Below, piece by piece: positions 49,262 through 58,044 of a DNA stretch of 64,000 nucleotides (the stretch's first letter is position 1; each line of letters opens with the position of its first letter). Location: assembly GCF_029016485.1 (NCBI RefSeq), contig NZ_CP092107.1, forward strand, positions 1,178,001 to 1,242,000, read 5' to 3'. Origin of the DNA: Vibrio sp. JC009 (GTDB taxonomy: Bacteria; Pseudomonadota; Gammaproteobacteria; Enterobacterales; Vibrionaceae). The notes below the pieces were generated by a model. It did not search any database. It was not told where the DNA came from and worked only from the letters and a program-made list of their open reading frames with translations. Position numbers and translations under genes: made by a program.

Positions 49262-49810
49262 ATGAGATTTTCACAATTTATCGTAATACCAGTAATCGTG
49301 GCGTTTTTGGCATTCACCATTCAGATAGTGGATCAGTTGCTGGCCCCTATGATGCCTATTGCCGGTAACGCAGGTTTTGGCTGGGTCGCCTTTATTGCAT
49401 GGGCTATGTACTTTATGGCTGGTTGTACCCCGGAAGGTGGTAAGAAGACTTTTGCCGGCTATATCGCAGGTATTGTCGCATCCGTTGCCATTATGGAGTG
49501 TGGTGCGGCCTTTAGCTCTGCTGGCTTCTTCGCATTCCCGGTTGCTATCTTTATTGTGGTGATTCCATGCATCTGTCTGGAAAAAGTACCAATGTTTGAT
49601 TTTGTTCCTGCGCTGTTTGTCGGTGCCGGCACCTTCTTTGGCATTATGTCTTACGTTGGCGGTGCGACTTATGTGACAGCCACCATTACCGAGTTAACTT
49701 ACTGCGTAATTGGTCTGGTTTATGGTCTGGTAACCATTGTTCTCAGAGGCAAGTATGAGCACTGGGTTGAAGAGCACGACCATAGTCATGATATGCATAC
49801 CAGTCATTAA
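49262..49810 (+). CDS. DUF1097 membrane protein (YcdZ type)
   Basis: A 182-residue integral membrane protein with about five or six hydrophobic segments and the DUF1097 pattern WVAFIAWAMYFMAGCTPEGG, which includes a conserved Cys-Thr-Pro. The C-terminus is cytoplasmic-looking and histidine-rich (EEHDHSHDMHTSH). No function is established for the family; E. coli YcdZ is the best-known member. It is the last gene of the VOC-DhaK-DhaL-LsrF operon, 11 bp after the aldolase gene. It could be the substrate permease of this operon, but the histidine tail also allows metal binding. Confidence 0.85.
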   Translation: MRFSQFIVIPVIVAFLAFTIQIVDQLLAPMMPIAGNAGFGWVAFIAWAMYFMAGCTPEGGKKTFAGYIAGIVASVAIMECGAAFSSAGFFAFPVAIFIVVIPCICLEKVPMFDFVPALFVGAGTFFGIMSYVGGATYVTATITELTYCVIGLVYGLVTIVLRGKYEHWVEEHDHSHDMHTSH

Positions 49811-49834
49811 AATTTAGCTTATCGGTTAGTAATG

Positions 49835-49870
49835 GGTCATTTTTGCGAAGGCAGAAATGACCTTTTTTAT
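49835..49870 (+). terminator. Terminator after the DhaK/LsrF-like operon
   Basis: Twelve-base arms GGTCATTTTTGC and GCAGAAATGACC (one mismatch) with a GAAG loop, followed by TTTTTTATT. The gap to pstS (49811-50138) otherwise holds promoter DNA. Confidence 0.9.
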
Positions 49871-50035
49871 TTATGTCCCTGTCTTTACTTTGTGACAGTA
49901 ATTGTTTTATTACGATGGTGACAGGTGACTGTTTTACGTGAGGTGTGAAAATAAAAAAATTATGTAAATCAATGGCTTATATGTTGCCTTTTTTATGTTT
50001 AATACCGGTTTTATATACGAATAGTCGAATATATT

Positions 50036-50053
50036 CTGTCATAGAGGCTTCAA
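50036..50053 (+). promoter_or_regulatory. Possible Pho box before pstS
   Basis: CTGTCATAGAGGCTTCAA keeps the first half (CTGTCAT) and spacing of the PhoB box, while the second half is degenerate (GCTTCAA for CTGTCAT). It lies 86 bp before the start codon, where a PhoB site is expected. Confidence 0.45.
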
Positions 50054-50138
50054 CATTGTGTAACACAAGCGTCATATTTCCCTTCTAAAGTAGCACTCGT
50101 TCAAACGAAACGGCAAAAACGCCAAATAGGAAATAGTG

Positions 50139-50960
50139 ATGAAAAAAACAGTATTCGGTGCGATCGCTCTTCTGGGCGCACTAGCAGTAACTCCAGTATC
50201 AGCGAAAGAAACAATCTCGGCTGTAGGTTCTTCAAGTGTAACGCCACTGATGGAAGTTTTCGGTGAGACTTACATGAAGTCTAACTCTAACGTATTCATC
50301 GAAGTTCAAGGCCCTGGTTCTTCTGCTGGTGTTAAGGCAGCTAAGAATGGATCTGCCGACCTGGGTATGGCTTCTCGTAACCTTAAGCCTAAAGAAGAAG
50401 AGCCAACGCTTAAAACTCTGGTCGTTGCTCGTGACGGTATCGCTGTAGTTGTTAACCCTAAGAACAAGCTAAAGGGTCTGACTGCTGAGCAGGTTTCTGC
50501 AATCTACAAAGGTGAAATCACTAACTGGAAAGACGTTGGTGGTGCTGACAAGCCAATCGTAGCAATCACTCGTGACACTGCTTCTGGTACTCGTGGTGCT
50601 TTCGAAGACATCATGAAGCTTAAGAAGAAAATCTCTGGTAAGAAAGTGTCTGCTATCTCTCAGCGTGCTCAGGTTGCTAACGGTAACGGTGCTCTGAAAA
50701 CTAACGTAGCTTCTAACCCATACGCTATCGGTTACATCTCTCTGGGTACAGTTGACTCTTCTGTACACGCTCTGGATATCGACGGTGTACCGGCTTCTGT
50801 AGACAACGTTAAGAACGGTTCTTACAAAGTTGCTCGTCCTTTCCTGGTTCTTTACAAAGAAGGCAAGCCATCAGCTGAAACTCAGAAGTTCCTAAGCTGG
50901 ATGACTTCTGCTGATGCACAAGCAATCGTAGCTAAGAAAGGCTACATCTCAGTTAACTAA
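50139..50960 (+). CDS. pstS: Phosphate ABC transporter, periplasmic binding protein PstS
   Basis: A 273-residue binding protein with a signal peptide (MKKTVFGAIALLGALAVTP, cleavage after VSA). The phosphate-binding loops are SSVTPLMEVF, GPGSSAGVKAAKNGSADLG and the anion-binding TRDTASGTRGAFEDI. It captures phosphate in the periplasm for PstCAB. Its codon use is strongly biased to the optimal codons, as for a highly expressed gene. ATG 50139 is preceded by AGGAA; the GTG one codon earlier is less likely. It is followed by a terminator-like hairpin before pstC. Confidence 0.95.
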   Translation: MKKTVFGAIALLGALAVTPVSAKETISAVGSSSVTPLMEVFGETYMKSNSNVFIEVQGPGSSAGVKAAKNGSADLGMASRNLKPKEEEPTLKTLVVARDGIAVVVNPKNKLKGLTAEQVSAIYKGEITNWKDVGGADKPIVAITRDTASGTRGAFEDIMKLKKKISGKKVSAISQRAQVANGNGALKTNVASNPYAIGYISLGTVDSSVHALDIDGVPASVDNVKNGSYKVARPFLVLYKEGKPSAETQKFLSWMTSADAQAIVAKKGYISVN

Positions 50961-50983
50961 GTTAACAACCTAATAATTTTATT

Positions 50984-51015
50984 GCCCAGCCTGCTTATTT
51001 GGGCTGGGCTTTTTA
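50984..51015 (+). terminator. Terminator or attenuator between pstS and pstC
   Basis: Stem GCCCAGCC/GGCTGGGC with a 10-base loop and TTTTTACTTT after it. Partial termination here would keep the binding protein in excess over the membrane subunits. Confidence 0.9.
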
Positions 51016-51064
51016 CTTTACATCCTTATTCAGTATTTTGTTTTTTGGTATGTGAGTTTTTGTT

Positions 51065-51982
51065 ATGACCATCGTAAACAGTGAAATGCCTATGACTAGC
51101 GAAAAAAATAAAGGTCTGCGCGCTCAAAAGCGTGTTGACTGGAAAGAGCGAATCTTTCATGGCCTGTTTCTGACAAGTGCCGTAATCGGTATAGTCTCTC
51201 TTTCTATCATTGCATACTTTATTGTTGTAGAAAGTATCCCAGCGTTCCAGGAAGTCGGTGTTGCAGGCATCGTACTGGATGAAAACTGGCTGCCACCTGC
51301 GCTTTATGGTGTATACACCATGATTGTCGCTTCTGTTGTTTCGACAATGGGCGCGGTTCTGGTAGGTGTGCCTATCGGTGTACTGACAGCCATCTTTATC
51401 GCAGAAATTGCACCGAAAAAAGCGGCGGACATTATCCGTCCAGCAGTAGAACTGCTGGCTGGTATTCCTTCCGTGGTATACGGTTTCTTCGGCCTGGTAA
51501 TTATCGTTCCTCTTATTCAGGATATCTTTAACGTTCCGGCGGGTAACACCATTCTGGCCGGTATTATCGTTCTGGGTGTGATGATTCTTCCAACGGTAAT
51601 CACAGTATCTGAAACATCAATCCGCGCTGTACCCCGTACATACAAAGAAGGTTCACTGGCGCTTGGTGCTTCAAAAATCTACACCATCTTTAAGCTAATC
51701 GTTCCGGCAGCGCGTTCAGGTATTATGACGGCAGTTATCCTGGGTATCGGCCGTGCTCTTGGTGAAACCATGGCAATCATCATGGTTATGGGTAACGCGC
51801 CTGCGATGCCACAGGGCATTCTTGACTCGGCTCGTACACTGACAGCAAACATTGCGATTGAAATGTCTTACGCAAGTGGTGTACACGCAAACGCACTATA
51901 CGCAACAGGTGTTGTTCTTCTTGTATTTATCATGGTGCTTAATGCTGCACTGCTTTACCTGAATCGTGAGAAGGCTAAGTAA
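51065..51982 (+). CDS. pstC: Phosphate ABC transporter permease PstC
   Basis: A 305-residue permease with six membrane segments (first SAVIGIVSLSIIAYFIVVES) and the EAA motif region YKEGSLALGASKIYTIFKLI that contacts PstB. It also has ELLAGIPSVVYGFFGLVII, characteristic of PstC/PstA. With PstA it forms the channel for phosphate import. Confidence 0.95.
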   Translation: MTIVNSEMPMTSEKNKGLRAQKRVDWKERIFHGLFLTSAVIGIVSLSIIAYFIVVESIPAFQEVGVAGIVLDENWLPPALYGVYTMIVASVVSTMGAVLVGVPIGVLTAIFIAEIAPKKAADIIRPAVELLAGIPSVVYGFFGLVIIVPLIQDIFNVPAGNTILAGIIVLGVMILPTVITVSETSIRAVPRTYKEGSLALGASKIYTIFKLIVPAARSGIMTAVILGIGRALGETMAIIMVMGNAPAMPQGILDSARTLTANIAIEMSYASGVHANALYATGVVLLVFIMVLNAALLYLNREKAK

Positions 51983-51983
51983 G

Positions 51984-52847
51984 ATGGATAGAGTAAAATT
52001 AAAACAGGCTCGTCAAAATAAAGACGCGTTTCTAAATGGTCTTATCTGGATTGCAGCTGCTTTAACAGTTGGCTTCCTGTTCTGGATTATCTGGTACATC
52101 CTTTCAAACGGTCTGCAGTATGTTGACTGGGATTTTATCACCGACAAGTACACAGCAACCGGTGAAGAGAAAGGTATCTTCCCGATGATCATCTCAACAA
52201 TTTATATGGTTATCGCGTCGATCTCTGTAGCGGCTCCGCTGGGTATCATGACGGCGATTTACCTGACTGAATACGCAAAAGTAGGCAGCAAGCTGGTTAA
52301 AGTGATTCGTTTCTGTACTGAATCTCTGGCTGGTATCCCATCGATCATTTTTGGTCTGTTTGGTATGACCTTCTTTGTGGCGATTCTGGGCCTTGGTTTC
52401 TCGATTCTTTCTGGTGCACTGACACTGAGTATCCTGATCCTGCCTGTAATCATCCGTACAACGGAAGAAGCACTGATGGCGGTTCCTCAGACTTACCGTG
52501 AAGGTTCTTACGGTCTGGGTGCTTCAAAAATTTACACAATCTGGCGTTTGATTCTTCCAAGTGCAATGCCAGGTATCTTAACTTCGGTCATTCTGAGTAT
52601 TGGTCGTGTAATCGGTGAGTCTGCTCCTGTATTCCTTACAGCGGGTATGGTGGCACGTATTCCTGAGTCTCTGCTGGATTCAGGCCGTACGCTAACCGTT
52701 CACCTTTATAAGCTGACAACTGAGCTGTTCACTATTGATGAATGGAATCAGGCATACGGTACCGCGACAGTGCTTATCGTAGTAGTACTGGTTATCAATA
52801 TGCTTACTAAGCTGATTGCCAGCCGCTTTAACTCAGCAACTTACTAA
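51984..52847 (+). CDS. pstA: Phosphate ABC transporter permease PstA
   Basis: A 287-residue permease with six membrane segments, CTESLAGIPSIIFGLFGMTF, and the EAA loop TYREGSYGLGASKIYTIWRL. It starts at ATG 51984, one base after the pstC stop; a GTG start inside pstC at 51966 would overlap and is unlikely. The tight spacing indicates coupled translation of the two channel halves. Confidence 0.95.
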   Translation: MDRVKLKQARQNKDAFLNGLIWIAAALTVGFLFWIIWYILSNGLQYVDWDFITDKYTATGEEKGIFPMIISTIYMVIASISVAAPLGIMTAIYLTEYAKVGSKLVKVIRFCTESLAGIPSIIFGLFGMTFFVAILGLGFSILSGALTLSILILPVIIRTTEEALMAVPQTYREGSYGLGASKIYTIWRLILPSAMPGILTSVILSIGRVIGESAPVFLTAGMVARIPESLLDSGRTLTVHLYKLTTELFTIDEWNQAYGTATVLIVVVLVINMLTKLIASRFNSATY

Positions 52848-52882
52848 TTTAGACAGAATTGACGAATTGAGAGATTGAAAAA

Positions 52883-53632
52883 ATGAACAAGTTTAACATT
52901 GAAAATCTGGATCTATTCTACGGCGAAAACCAGGCTCTTAAAAGCATCAACCTGCCGGTTCCTACTCGTCAGGTAACCGCACTTATCGGTCCTTCTGGCT
53001 GTGGTAAGTCTACGCTGCTTCGCTGCCTTAACCGAATGAACGACCTGATTGAAGGCGTAAAAATCACCGGTAAGCTGGATATGGACGGTGAAGATGTATA
53101 TGGCAACATCGATGTTGCTGACCTGCGTATCAAAGTAGGTATGGTATTCCAGAAGCCAAACCCGTTCCCGATGAGCATCTACGAGAATGTTGCATACGGT
53201 CTTCGTGCTCAGGGCATCAAAGATAAGAAGCACATTGATATGGTCGTTGAGCGCTCTCTGCGTGGCGCGGCGCTTTGGGATGAAGTTAAAGACCGCCTTA
53301 AGTCTCACGCTTTCGGTCTTTCCGGTGGTCAGCAGCAGCGTCTGTGTATCGCCCGTACCATCGCGATGGAGCCGGAAGTTATTCTGATGGACGAACCAAC
53401 TTCAGCGCTTGACCCGATTGCGACACACAAAATCGAAGAGCTGATGGAAGAGCTGAAGAAAGACTACACAATCGTTATTGTAACTCACTCAATGCAGCAG
53501 GCACGTCGTATCTCTGACCGCACTGCGTTCTTCCTGATGGGGGAGCTTGTAGAGCATGACGTAACAGCAAACATCTTCAATAACCCACAGGACGACCGTA
53601 CTAAGGGTTATGTAAATGGTGATTTCGGTTAA
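52883..53632 (+). CDS. pstB: Phosphate ABC transporter ATP-binding protein PstB
   Basis: A 249-residue ATPase with Walker [15 protein letters not shown]-loop [17 protein letters not shown], signature [16 protein letters not shown], Walker [14 protein letters not shown] and H-loop [10 protein letters not shown]. It drives PstCA and completes the operon. A phoU gene, which often follows pstB, is absent here; a terminator is directly downstream. Confidence 0.96.
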   Translation: MNKFNIENLDLFYGENQALKSINLPVPTRQVTALIGPSGCGKSTLLRCLNRMNDLIEGVKITGKLDMDGEDVYGNIDVADLRIKVGMVFQKPNPFPMSIYENVAYGLRAQGIKDKKHIDMVVERSLRGAALWDEVKDRLKSHAFGLSGGQQQRLCIARTIAMEPEVILMDEPTSALDPIATHKIEELMEELKKDYTIVIVTHSMQQARRISDRTAFFLMGELVEHDVTANIFNNPQDDRTKGYVNGDFG

Positions 53633-53705
53633 TTTGACCGACCCGGATTCTAAGAAGAAGCAGTATTAACTGGCATAAAACGATAAAAATAGCGATGGTA
53701 TTATT

Positions 53706-53730
53706 GCCCCTCAGTTGAGGGGCTTTTTTT
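53706..53730 (+). terminator. Terminator after pstB
   Basis: Stem GCCCCTC/GAGGGGC with an AGTT loop and seven T after it. It also serves as the 3' boundary for the convergent hydrolase gene. Confidence 0.94.
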
Positions 53731-54457
53731 ATAAATATAGCGGAGCCATCTGCCGCCAGAAACGACCCCGGTGAGCCCGTCCATCCCACTCATACATGCG
53801 GTGAGAAACCCCCTTCTGGTTAAGGATCTCGCTAATCATATGGTTGTTCTGCAGGAAGGGATCTTCTTTACCAATGGTAAAGACAATATCGCTATTGGCG
53901 ATATGAGAAAGTCTTTCGGGATCATTCAGGTTTTGCAGAAAATGGGCTGGAGTGTGGTAATAAATATCTTCGTTATAGTAACCCTCGAACAGGTCGCCAA
54001 AGGACTCGATTGACCAGGTCAGGTCATAACGCCCCGAGAACGCAGCCAGTTTCTGGAACAGGTGTGGATGGCGGAAAAAGATATTTGCAGCGTGGAAAGC
54101 GCCAAGGGAGCAGCCATGTGAAATGGTGCATTCATGGTTGTTCATTTGTGCCATAAGTGGCAGGACTTCCTGGAGGATATATTCTTCGTATTGTTTGTGC
54201 CGGTTGATTCGTCCGTGGGGATGAGCCCAGAAACAGTACATGCTTTCAGTATCGATACTGTCCACACAGTAAAGCTGCAGATGACCCTTGTTGATTTTTT
54301 CTGCAACTGAATTTACCAGCCCCAGCTGTTCATATTCGTAGAAACGTGCACCTCTGGTTGGAAATACCAATACCTTTGCGCCGGCATGGCCAAAGACAAG
54401 AAGCTCCATATTACGTTCCAGATTCGGGCTCCACCAGTTGTGGTATTCACGATGCAT
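53729..54457 (-). CDS. Esterase D-type alpha/beta hydrolase
   Basis: A 242-residue hydrolase of the putative-esterase (esterase D/S-formylglutathione hydrolase-like) superfamily. The nucleophile elbow is SHGCSLGAFHA, the acid is probably in FTIGKEDPFLQN and the histidine in DGRAHRGRFWRQM. Its front end (WWSPNLERNMELLVFGHAG) is that of the small cytoplasmic esterases with no signal peptide. It overlaps the next hydrolase gene by 11 bases, and AGGAGG lies before its ATG. The substrate is unknown; the partner suggests deacylation of the same compound. Confidence 0.82.
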   Translation of the reverse strand: MHREYHNWWSPNLERNMELLVFGHAGAKVLVFPTRGARFYEYEQLGLVNSVAEKINKGHLQLYCVDSIDTESMYCFWAHPHGRINRHKQYEEYILQEVLPLMAQMNNHECTISHGCSLGAFHAANIFFRHPHLFQKLAAFSGRYDLTWSIESFGDLFEGYYNEDIYYHTPAHFLQNLNDPERLSHIANSDIVFTIGKEDPFLQNNHMISEILNQKGVSHRMYEWDGRAHRGRFWRQMAPLYL

Positions 54458-55427
54458 CGTCTCCTCCTAAGACTGAAAAATAGTTTTCGAGTTTTTGACG
54501 CAACTCGTTGCGTTGCTTTACCTCGCCACGGTAATCAAAATGTCCGGCTTTGAGCCGGTATAGTTCTTTATGGTCTTCGCAGGCATTGTAAATGCTAAAC
54601 TGTCCCGGTGGTGCGACAAAGGGGTCAAACATCGCCAGAGCCCAGTGTGTGGGCTGTTTAATATGCTTAGCCGCACAGGATGCGTCAAAGTAGGGCAGTG
54701 TTGCCGCTATTAGCTCAGGGTGTCTGGTTTCAAACTCACGCAGTGATTCTGTGCTTCCCACTGACGGGAGCGCCATACGAACCTTCGGGCAGCCAAATGT
54801 CGGTACATGAAAGTGACTCAGATTGATCCGGGAATCAAAAGCAGTGGCGAATATCCCGAGTCCTCCGCCAAAGCTGCTGCCGCAGAAACCAATATGCTCT
54901 TCTATCTGAGGAAACAGACTCAGCATAGCCGAAACTGAACACCAAATGTCCTGAACACAGCCACCAATAATATACTTCTCTTTGTCCTGAATATCATGCA
55001 ATACATGCCAGTTTGGTTCACTGGATATCGGCTCACAGGCGCTGCGGCTGATGCCTCTTATACAGGGAACCAGTAATGCGGTGTTGCTGAGTTTCCAGCT
55101 GGTATCCGGTTCCTCAATGCCACCGTATCCATGGGTCCAGATGAGAGCGCCATTTACCCGGCCTTTGACAGGAAGCAAAAGCCAGCCGCCAATCCGCATT
55201 TTATCTGTGGAGTCAAAATAGCAGTCAAAGATCCGCCAGCCGTTTTCAATACGTCCGGTATCCTGAATGTTCAGGTAAGGTTTTACATCCAGGGCCTGCT
55301 GATATTTATTTTGCCAGAATCGGGCAAATCCGGCAGGCGCTCTGCCTGGTTTGATTTTGAGTAAACTCTCAGCATCATGACCATAGCTGGGGTCAAAATG
55401 GTAGCTGTGTTTAAATGTTCCGGACAT
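54447..55427 (-). CDS. Acetylxylan esterase/cephalosporin deacetylase-like hydrolase
   Basis: A 326-residue alpha/beta hydrolase of the AXE1 type. It has GGWLLLPVKGRVNGALIWTH (oxyanion region), GYGGIEEPDTSW, the nucleophile elbow FCGSSFGGGLGIFA, and the Asp and His in ALAMFDPFVAPPGQF and KAGHFDYRGEV. Enzymes of this family remove acetyl groups from sugars and cephalosporins. There is no signal peptide, so it acts in the cytoplasm. It is the first gene of a two-gene operon with the esterase at 53729. Confidence 0.82.
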   Translation of the reverse strand: MSGTFKHSYHFDPSYGHDAESLLKIKPGRAPAGFARFWQNKYQQALDVKPYLNIQDTGRIENGWRIFDCYFDSTDKMRIGGWLLLPVKGRVNGALIWTHGYGGIEEPDTSWKLSNTALLVPCIRGISRSACEPISSEPNWHVLHDIQDKEKYIIGGCVQDIWCSVSAMLSLFPQIEEHIGFCGSSFGGGLGIFATAFDSRINLSHFHVPTFGCPKVRMALPSVGSTESLREFETRHPELIAATLPYFDASCAAKHIKQPTHWALAMFDPFVAPPGQFSIYNACEDHKELYRLKAGHFDYRGEVKQRNELRQKLENYFSVLGGDDAS

Positions 55428-55560
55428 AGGCGATATCGCTTTTGTGTTTGCTGACCAGTTTACCTGTTTAATGTTACATATTTACGTTTCTATTTTTAAA
55501 GGAGTTTTAACGGTCTGCAACGGAATCAATAATAAAACTGACGTAAAAGAGAAAGGAAGT

Positions 55561-55592
55561 CTCCCATACTTATACCTTTAAGTATAGGAGGG
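55561..55592. terminator. Inverted repeat after fruR
   Basis: CTCC-nn-TACTTA pairs with TAAGTA-nn-GGAG around a short centre (TACCTT). It lies 25 bp beyond the fruR stop. Without a T run on the minus strand it is a weak candidate terminator. Confidence 0.45.
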
Positions 55593-55616
55593 CTTTTCAT
55601 TGATAAAACTAATTTT

Positions 55617-56594
55617 CTAGCGGATCACAATACTACGCGGGATCAGTTCTATTCCCGCCTGATAGCGTTTTGCTGAAGCGTTGAGTGCTGAGGCCAGCGC
55701 GCTGTCAGCAATAAGCTCAAACTGCTGAGGCAGTGAGTTAATCTTCATCGGCAGAAAATCAAGCAGACGGTTATTACCGAAGGTGCCCAGCTTAAGCTGA
55801 TTCATCAGTGCCGGATGTTCAAGCAGAACATCCAGAACGCCTTCAAGAAGCGTGTATGACGTGGTGACGATAGCGTCAGGCACAGTACCGGCTTTTATCC
55901 AGCCCTTAAATATCTTCTTTCCTTCTTCGCGGTTAAAGTGCTCGCCATATCCTACGATTGCCTGCCTGGACTTGGCTTTCAGCGCAGATTCATAACCCAG
56001 CTGACGCTCTTTGGAAATGTTCAGCTTAGGCAGGGCTCCGATCAGGCCAACGGTCTCCACCTGATCGGATATAACCGACTTGGTGAGCTCGAAGGCAGCA
56101 CTGAAATCTTCACTGATCACGCAAGAGAAGTATTCATCATCTAAAGGACGGTCAATGGCGATAACCGGTGTGCCTTTTTTCTGTACCTTCTGGTAATACT
56201 CGCTGGCATCCGGCAGACAGCTTGCCACAAACAGGGCTTCAATCCGGCGGCTGACCAGCGCGTCGGACAGGTTTTCTTCTGTTTTCGGGTCATCATCAGA
56301 GCAGCCAATCAGGATCTGATAGCCCGCTTTTCTTGAGTTTTGCTCAAGCAGCTTTGCAAGTTTGGCGTAACTGGTGTTTTCCAGATCAGGGATGATCAGG
56401 CCAAATGAGCGGCTGTGTCCCGCCCGCAGAGATGAGGCTGCATGGTCCGGCTTGTAGTTATATTCCTCTACAACCGCCATCACTTTCTTCTGTGTTTTTT
56501 CGCTTATCCGGTACTTTTTTGCTTTCCCGTTGATTACATAACTGGCAGTGGTTTTTGAGACGCCGGCCAGTTTGGCAACTTCATCTAGTGTCAT
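55617..56594 (-). CDS. fruR: LacI-family fructose operon repressor FruR/Cra
   Basis: A 325-residue LacI-type regulator. The N-terminal helix-turn-helix and hinge read MTLDEVAKLAGVSKTTASYV and INGKAKKYRISEKTQKKVMA, as in Cra/FruR. The periplasmic-binding-like domain has SRSFGLIIPDLENTSYAKLA. It is divergent from fruBKA, with four Cra-type palindromes between. In vibrios FruR represses fruBKA without, and activates it with, fructose 1-phosphate; which mode applies here cannot be read from sequence. Confidence 0.93.
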   Translation of the reverse strand: MTLDEVAKLAGVSKTTASYVINGKAKKYRISEKTQKKVMAVVEEYNYKPDHAASSLRAGHSRSFGLIIPDLENTSYAKLAKLLEQNSRKAGYQILIGCSDDDPKTEENLSDALVSRRIEALFVASCLPDASEYYQKVQKKGTPVIAIDRPLDDEYFSCVISEDFSAAFELTKSVISDQVETVGLIGALPKLNISKERQLGYESALKAKSRQAIVGYGEHFNREEGKKIFKGWIKAGTVPDAIVTTSYTLLEGVLDVLLEHPALMNQLKLGTFGNNRLLDFLPMKINSLPQQFELIADSALASALNASAKRYQAGIELIPRSIVIR

Positions 56595-56664
56595 TGGGTT
56601 TACCTTAATGTGTGCGCCTGATCATAAATTTATCGTTCAATTTCTATTCTGAGTTGAATTATAC

Positions 56665-56842
56665 GCTGAACCGTTTCAGTATTAAAGCTGAAAGCATTCA
56701 GCAAAACTTGAAATATGACGGAAGTCACCTAGATTAATAATCAGGCCCATCAGCAACCGATTAATACGCTTTGCTGAATTTTTTTAAAGTAATGCTGAAC
56801 CGATTCAGTCTAATTGAGCTGAACAGTGCTGAAGGGTTCAGC
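56665..56842. promoter_or_regulatory. Four Cra/FruR operators
   Basis: Palindromes of the form GCTGAA-nnn-TTCAGC lie at 56665-56679 (GCTGAACCGTTTCAG), 56687-56702 (GCTGAAAGCATTCAGC), 56794-56808 (GCTGAACCGATTCAG) and 56828-56842 (GCTGAAGGGTTCAGC). A half site is at 56773. The two pairs lie near fruR and near fruB respectively. A CRP-like sequence, TATGA-N6-TCACC, lies between them at 56714-56729. The 300-bp gap has no gene. Confidence 0.85.
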
Positions 56843-56897
56843 AAGTAAGAAAATTATTTTTAATGGCTCTGAATCAGAGCAAAAGAGGCAAAAGACG

Positions 56898-58034
56898 ATG
56901 CTAAAACTGACCACCACAGATATCAAACTGCAACAGGCCGCTGACGAGAAGCAGAGTGCAATCCGCGCACTGGCTGCTGACCTTTCTGAGAAAGGTCTTG
57001 TTGATGCCGGTTACGTTGAAGGCATGCTAAACCGTGAAGCACAGAACTCGACTTTTCTGGGTAACGGTATTGCGATTCCTCACGGTACAACAGATACCCG
57101 CGGCCTGGTAATCAATACCGGCGTTGCGGTTCACCATTTCCCTCAGGGCGTTAACTGGGGCGACGGTAACACGGTTTATGTTGCTATCGGTATCGCAGCA
57201 AAATCGGATGAACACCTTGGCATCCTAAAGCAGCTGACAAAAGTTCTGTCTGACGATGGTGTGGAAGAGAAGCTGAAAAACGCCAGGTCTAAAGAAGAGA
57301 TTATGGCGCTGCTAAACGGTGAAGTTCAGTTTGAAGCGGACTTTAATGAGTCTCTGATTCAGGCCGGTTTCCCTGCAACGGATATGGTTCAGATGAGCGC
57401 AGTTGCAGCCGGTCTTATCAAAAACACAGAAGCGGCAACTTCCGATTTTGTGGCGCAACTGGTAGCGAAAAAGCCGACTCATCTTGGCAACGGCCTGTGG
57501 CTGGTAAGTGGCAACGAAGGCGTATCACGCACAGCGATGTCTTTTGTTTCTGCTGAAAACGGCTTTGAAGAAGAAGGCCAGCCGGTTAAGGCTCTGATCG
57601 CTTTTGCCGCGTGTAATGGTGCGCATAAGAAGCAGCTGGATATCCTGACTCAGCTTGTTTTCCAGCAGAGACAAAAGGCGGTAGCAGAAGCAAATGCAAC
57701 TGAACTGCTAAGCATGTTCAGCGGTGAAGATGCAGGTGAAGCTGCTGCTGACGGCGATGCAAATGTTGCAGTATTTAAGATTAAAAACCCGCACGGTCTG
57801 CATGCCCGCCCTGGTGCAATGCTGGTAGCGGAAGCGAAGAAATTTGAATGTAGCATCAAGGTGGCAAACCTGAATGGCGAAGGCAAGCAGGTGAATGCGA
57901 AGAGCCTGATGAAGGTGATTGCAATGGGAGTTAAGCAGGGTCATGAGCTTCAGTTTGTTGCAGATGGCGTGGATGCTCCACAGGCGTTAGAAGCTATCGG
58001 TGCTGCGATTGCTTCTGGTCTGGGTGAAGGTTAA
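56898..58034 (+). CDS. fruB: Fructose PTS diphosphoryl transfer protein FruB (IIA-HPr)
   Basis: A 378-residue phosphotransfer protein. The N-terminal EIIA-Fru domain has the phosphorylated histidine in NGIAIPHGTTDTRG; a linking M domain follows, and the C-terminal HPr-like domain has its histidine in KNPHGLHARPGAMLVAEAK. It carries phosphate from enzyme I to FruA. Start at ATG 56898, since AGAGG lies nine bases before it and the family N-terminus MLKLTTTDI begins there; the GTG 24 codons earlier lies in an operator. Confidence 0.94.
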   Translation: MLKLTTTDIKLQQAADEKQSAIRALAADLSEKGLVDAGYVEGMLNREAQNSTFLGNGIAIPHGTTDTRGLVINTGVAVHHFPQGVNWGDGNTVYVAIGIAAKSDEHLGILKQLTKVLSDDGVEEKLKNARSKEEIMALLNGEVQFEADFNESLIQAGFPATDMVQMSAVAAGLIKNTEAATSDFVAQLVAKKPTHLGNGLWLVSGNEGVSRTAMSFVSAENGFEEEGQPVKALIAFAACNGAHKKQLDILTQLVFQQRQKAVAEANATELLSMFSGEDAGEAAADGDANVAVFKIKNPHGLHARPGAMLVAEAKKFECSIKVANLNGEGKQVNAKSLMKVIAMGVKQGHELQFVADGVDAPQALEAIGAAIASGLGEG

Positions 58035-58044
58035 GGAGCGGATT

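Noticed and set aside
49893..49935. Two GTGACAG motifs as a reverse Pho box for pstS
   Set aside because: They are 24 bp apart rather than 11 and lie far (more than 200 bp) from the start codon; the CTGTCAT at 50036 is a better candidate.
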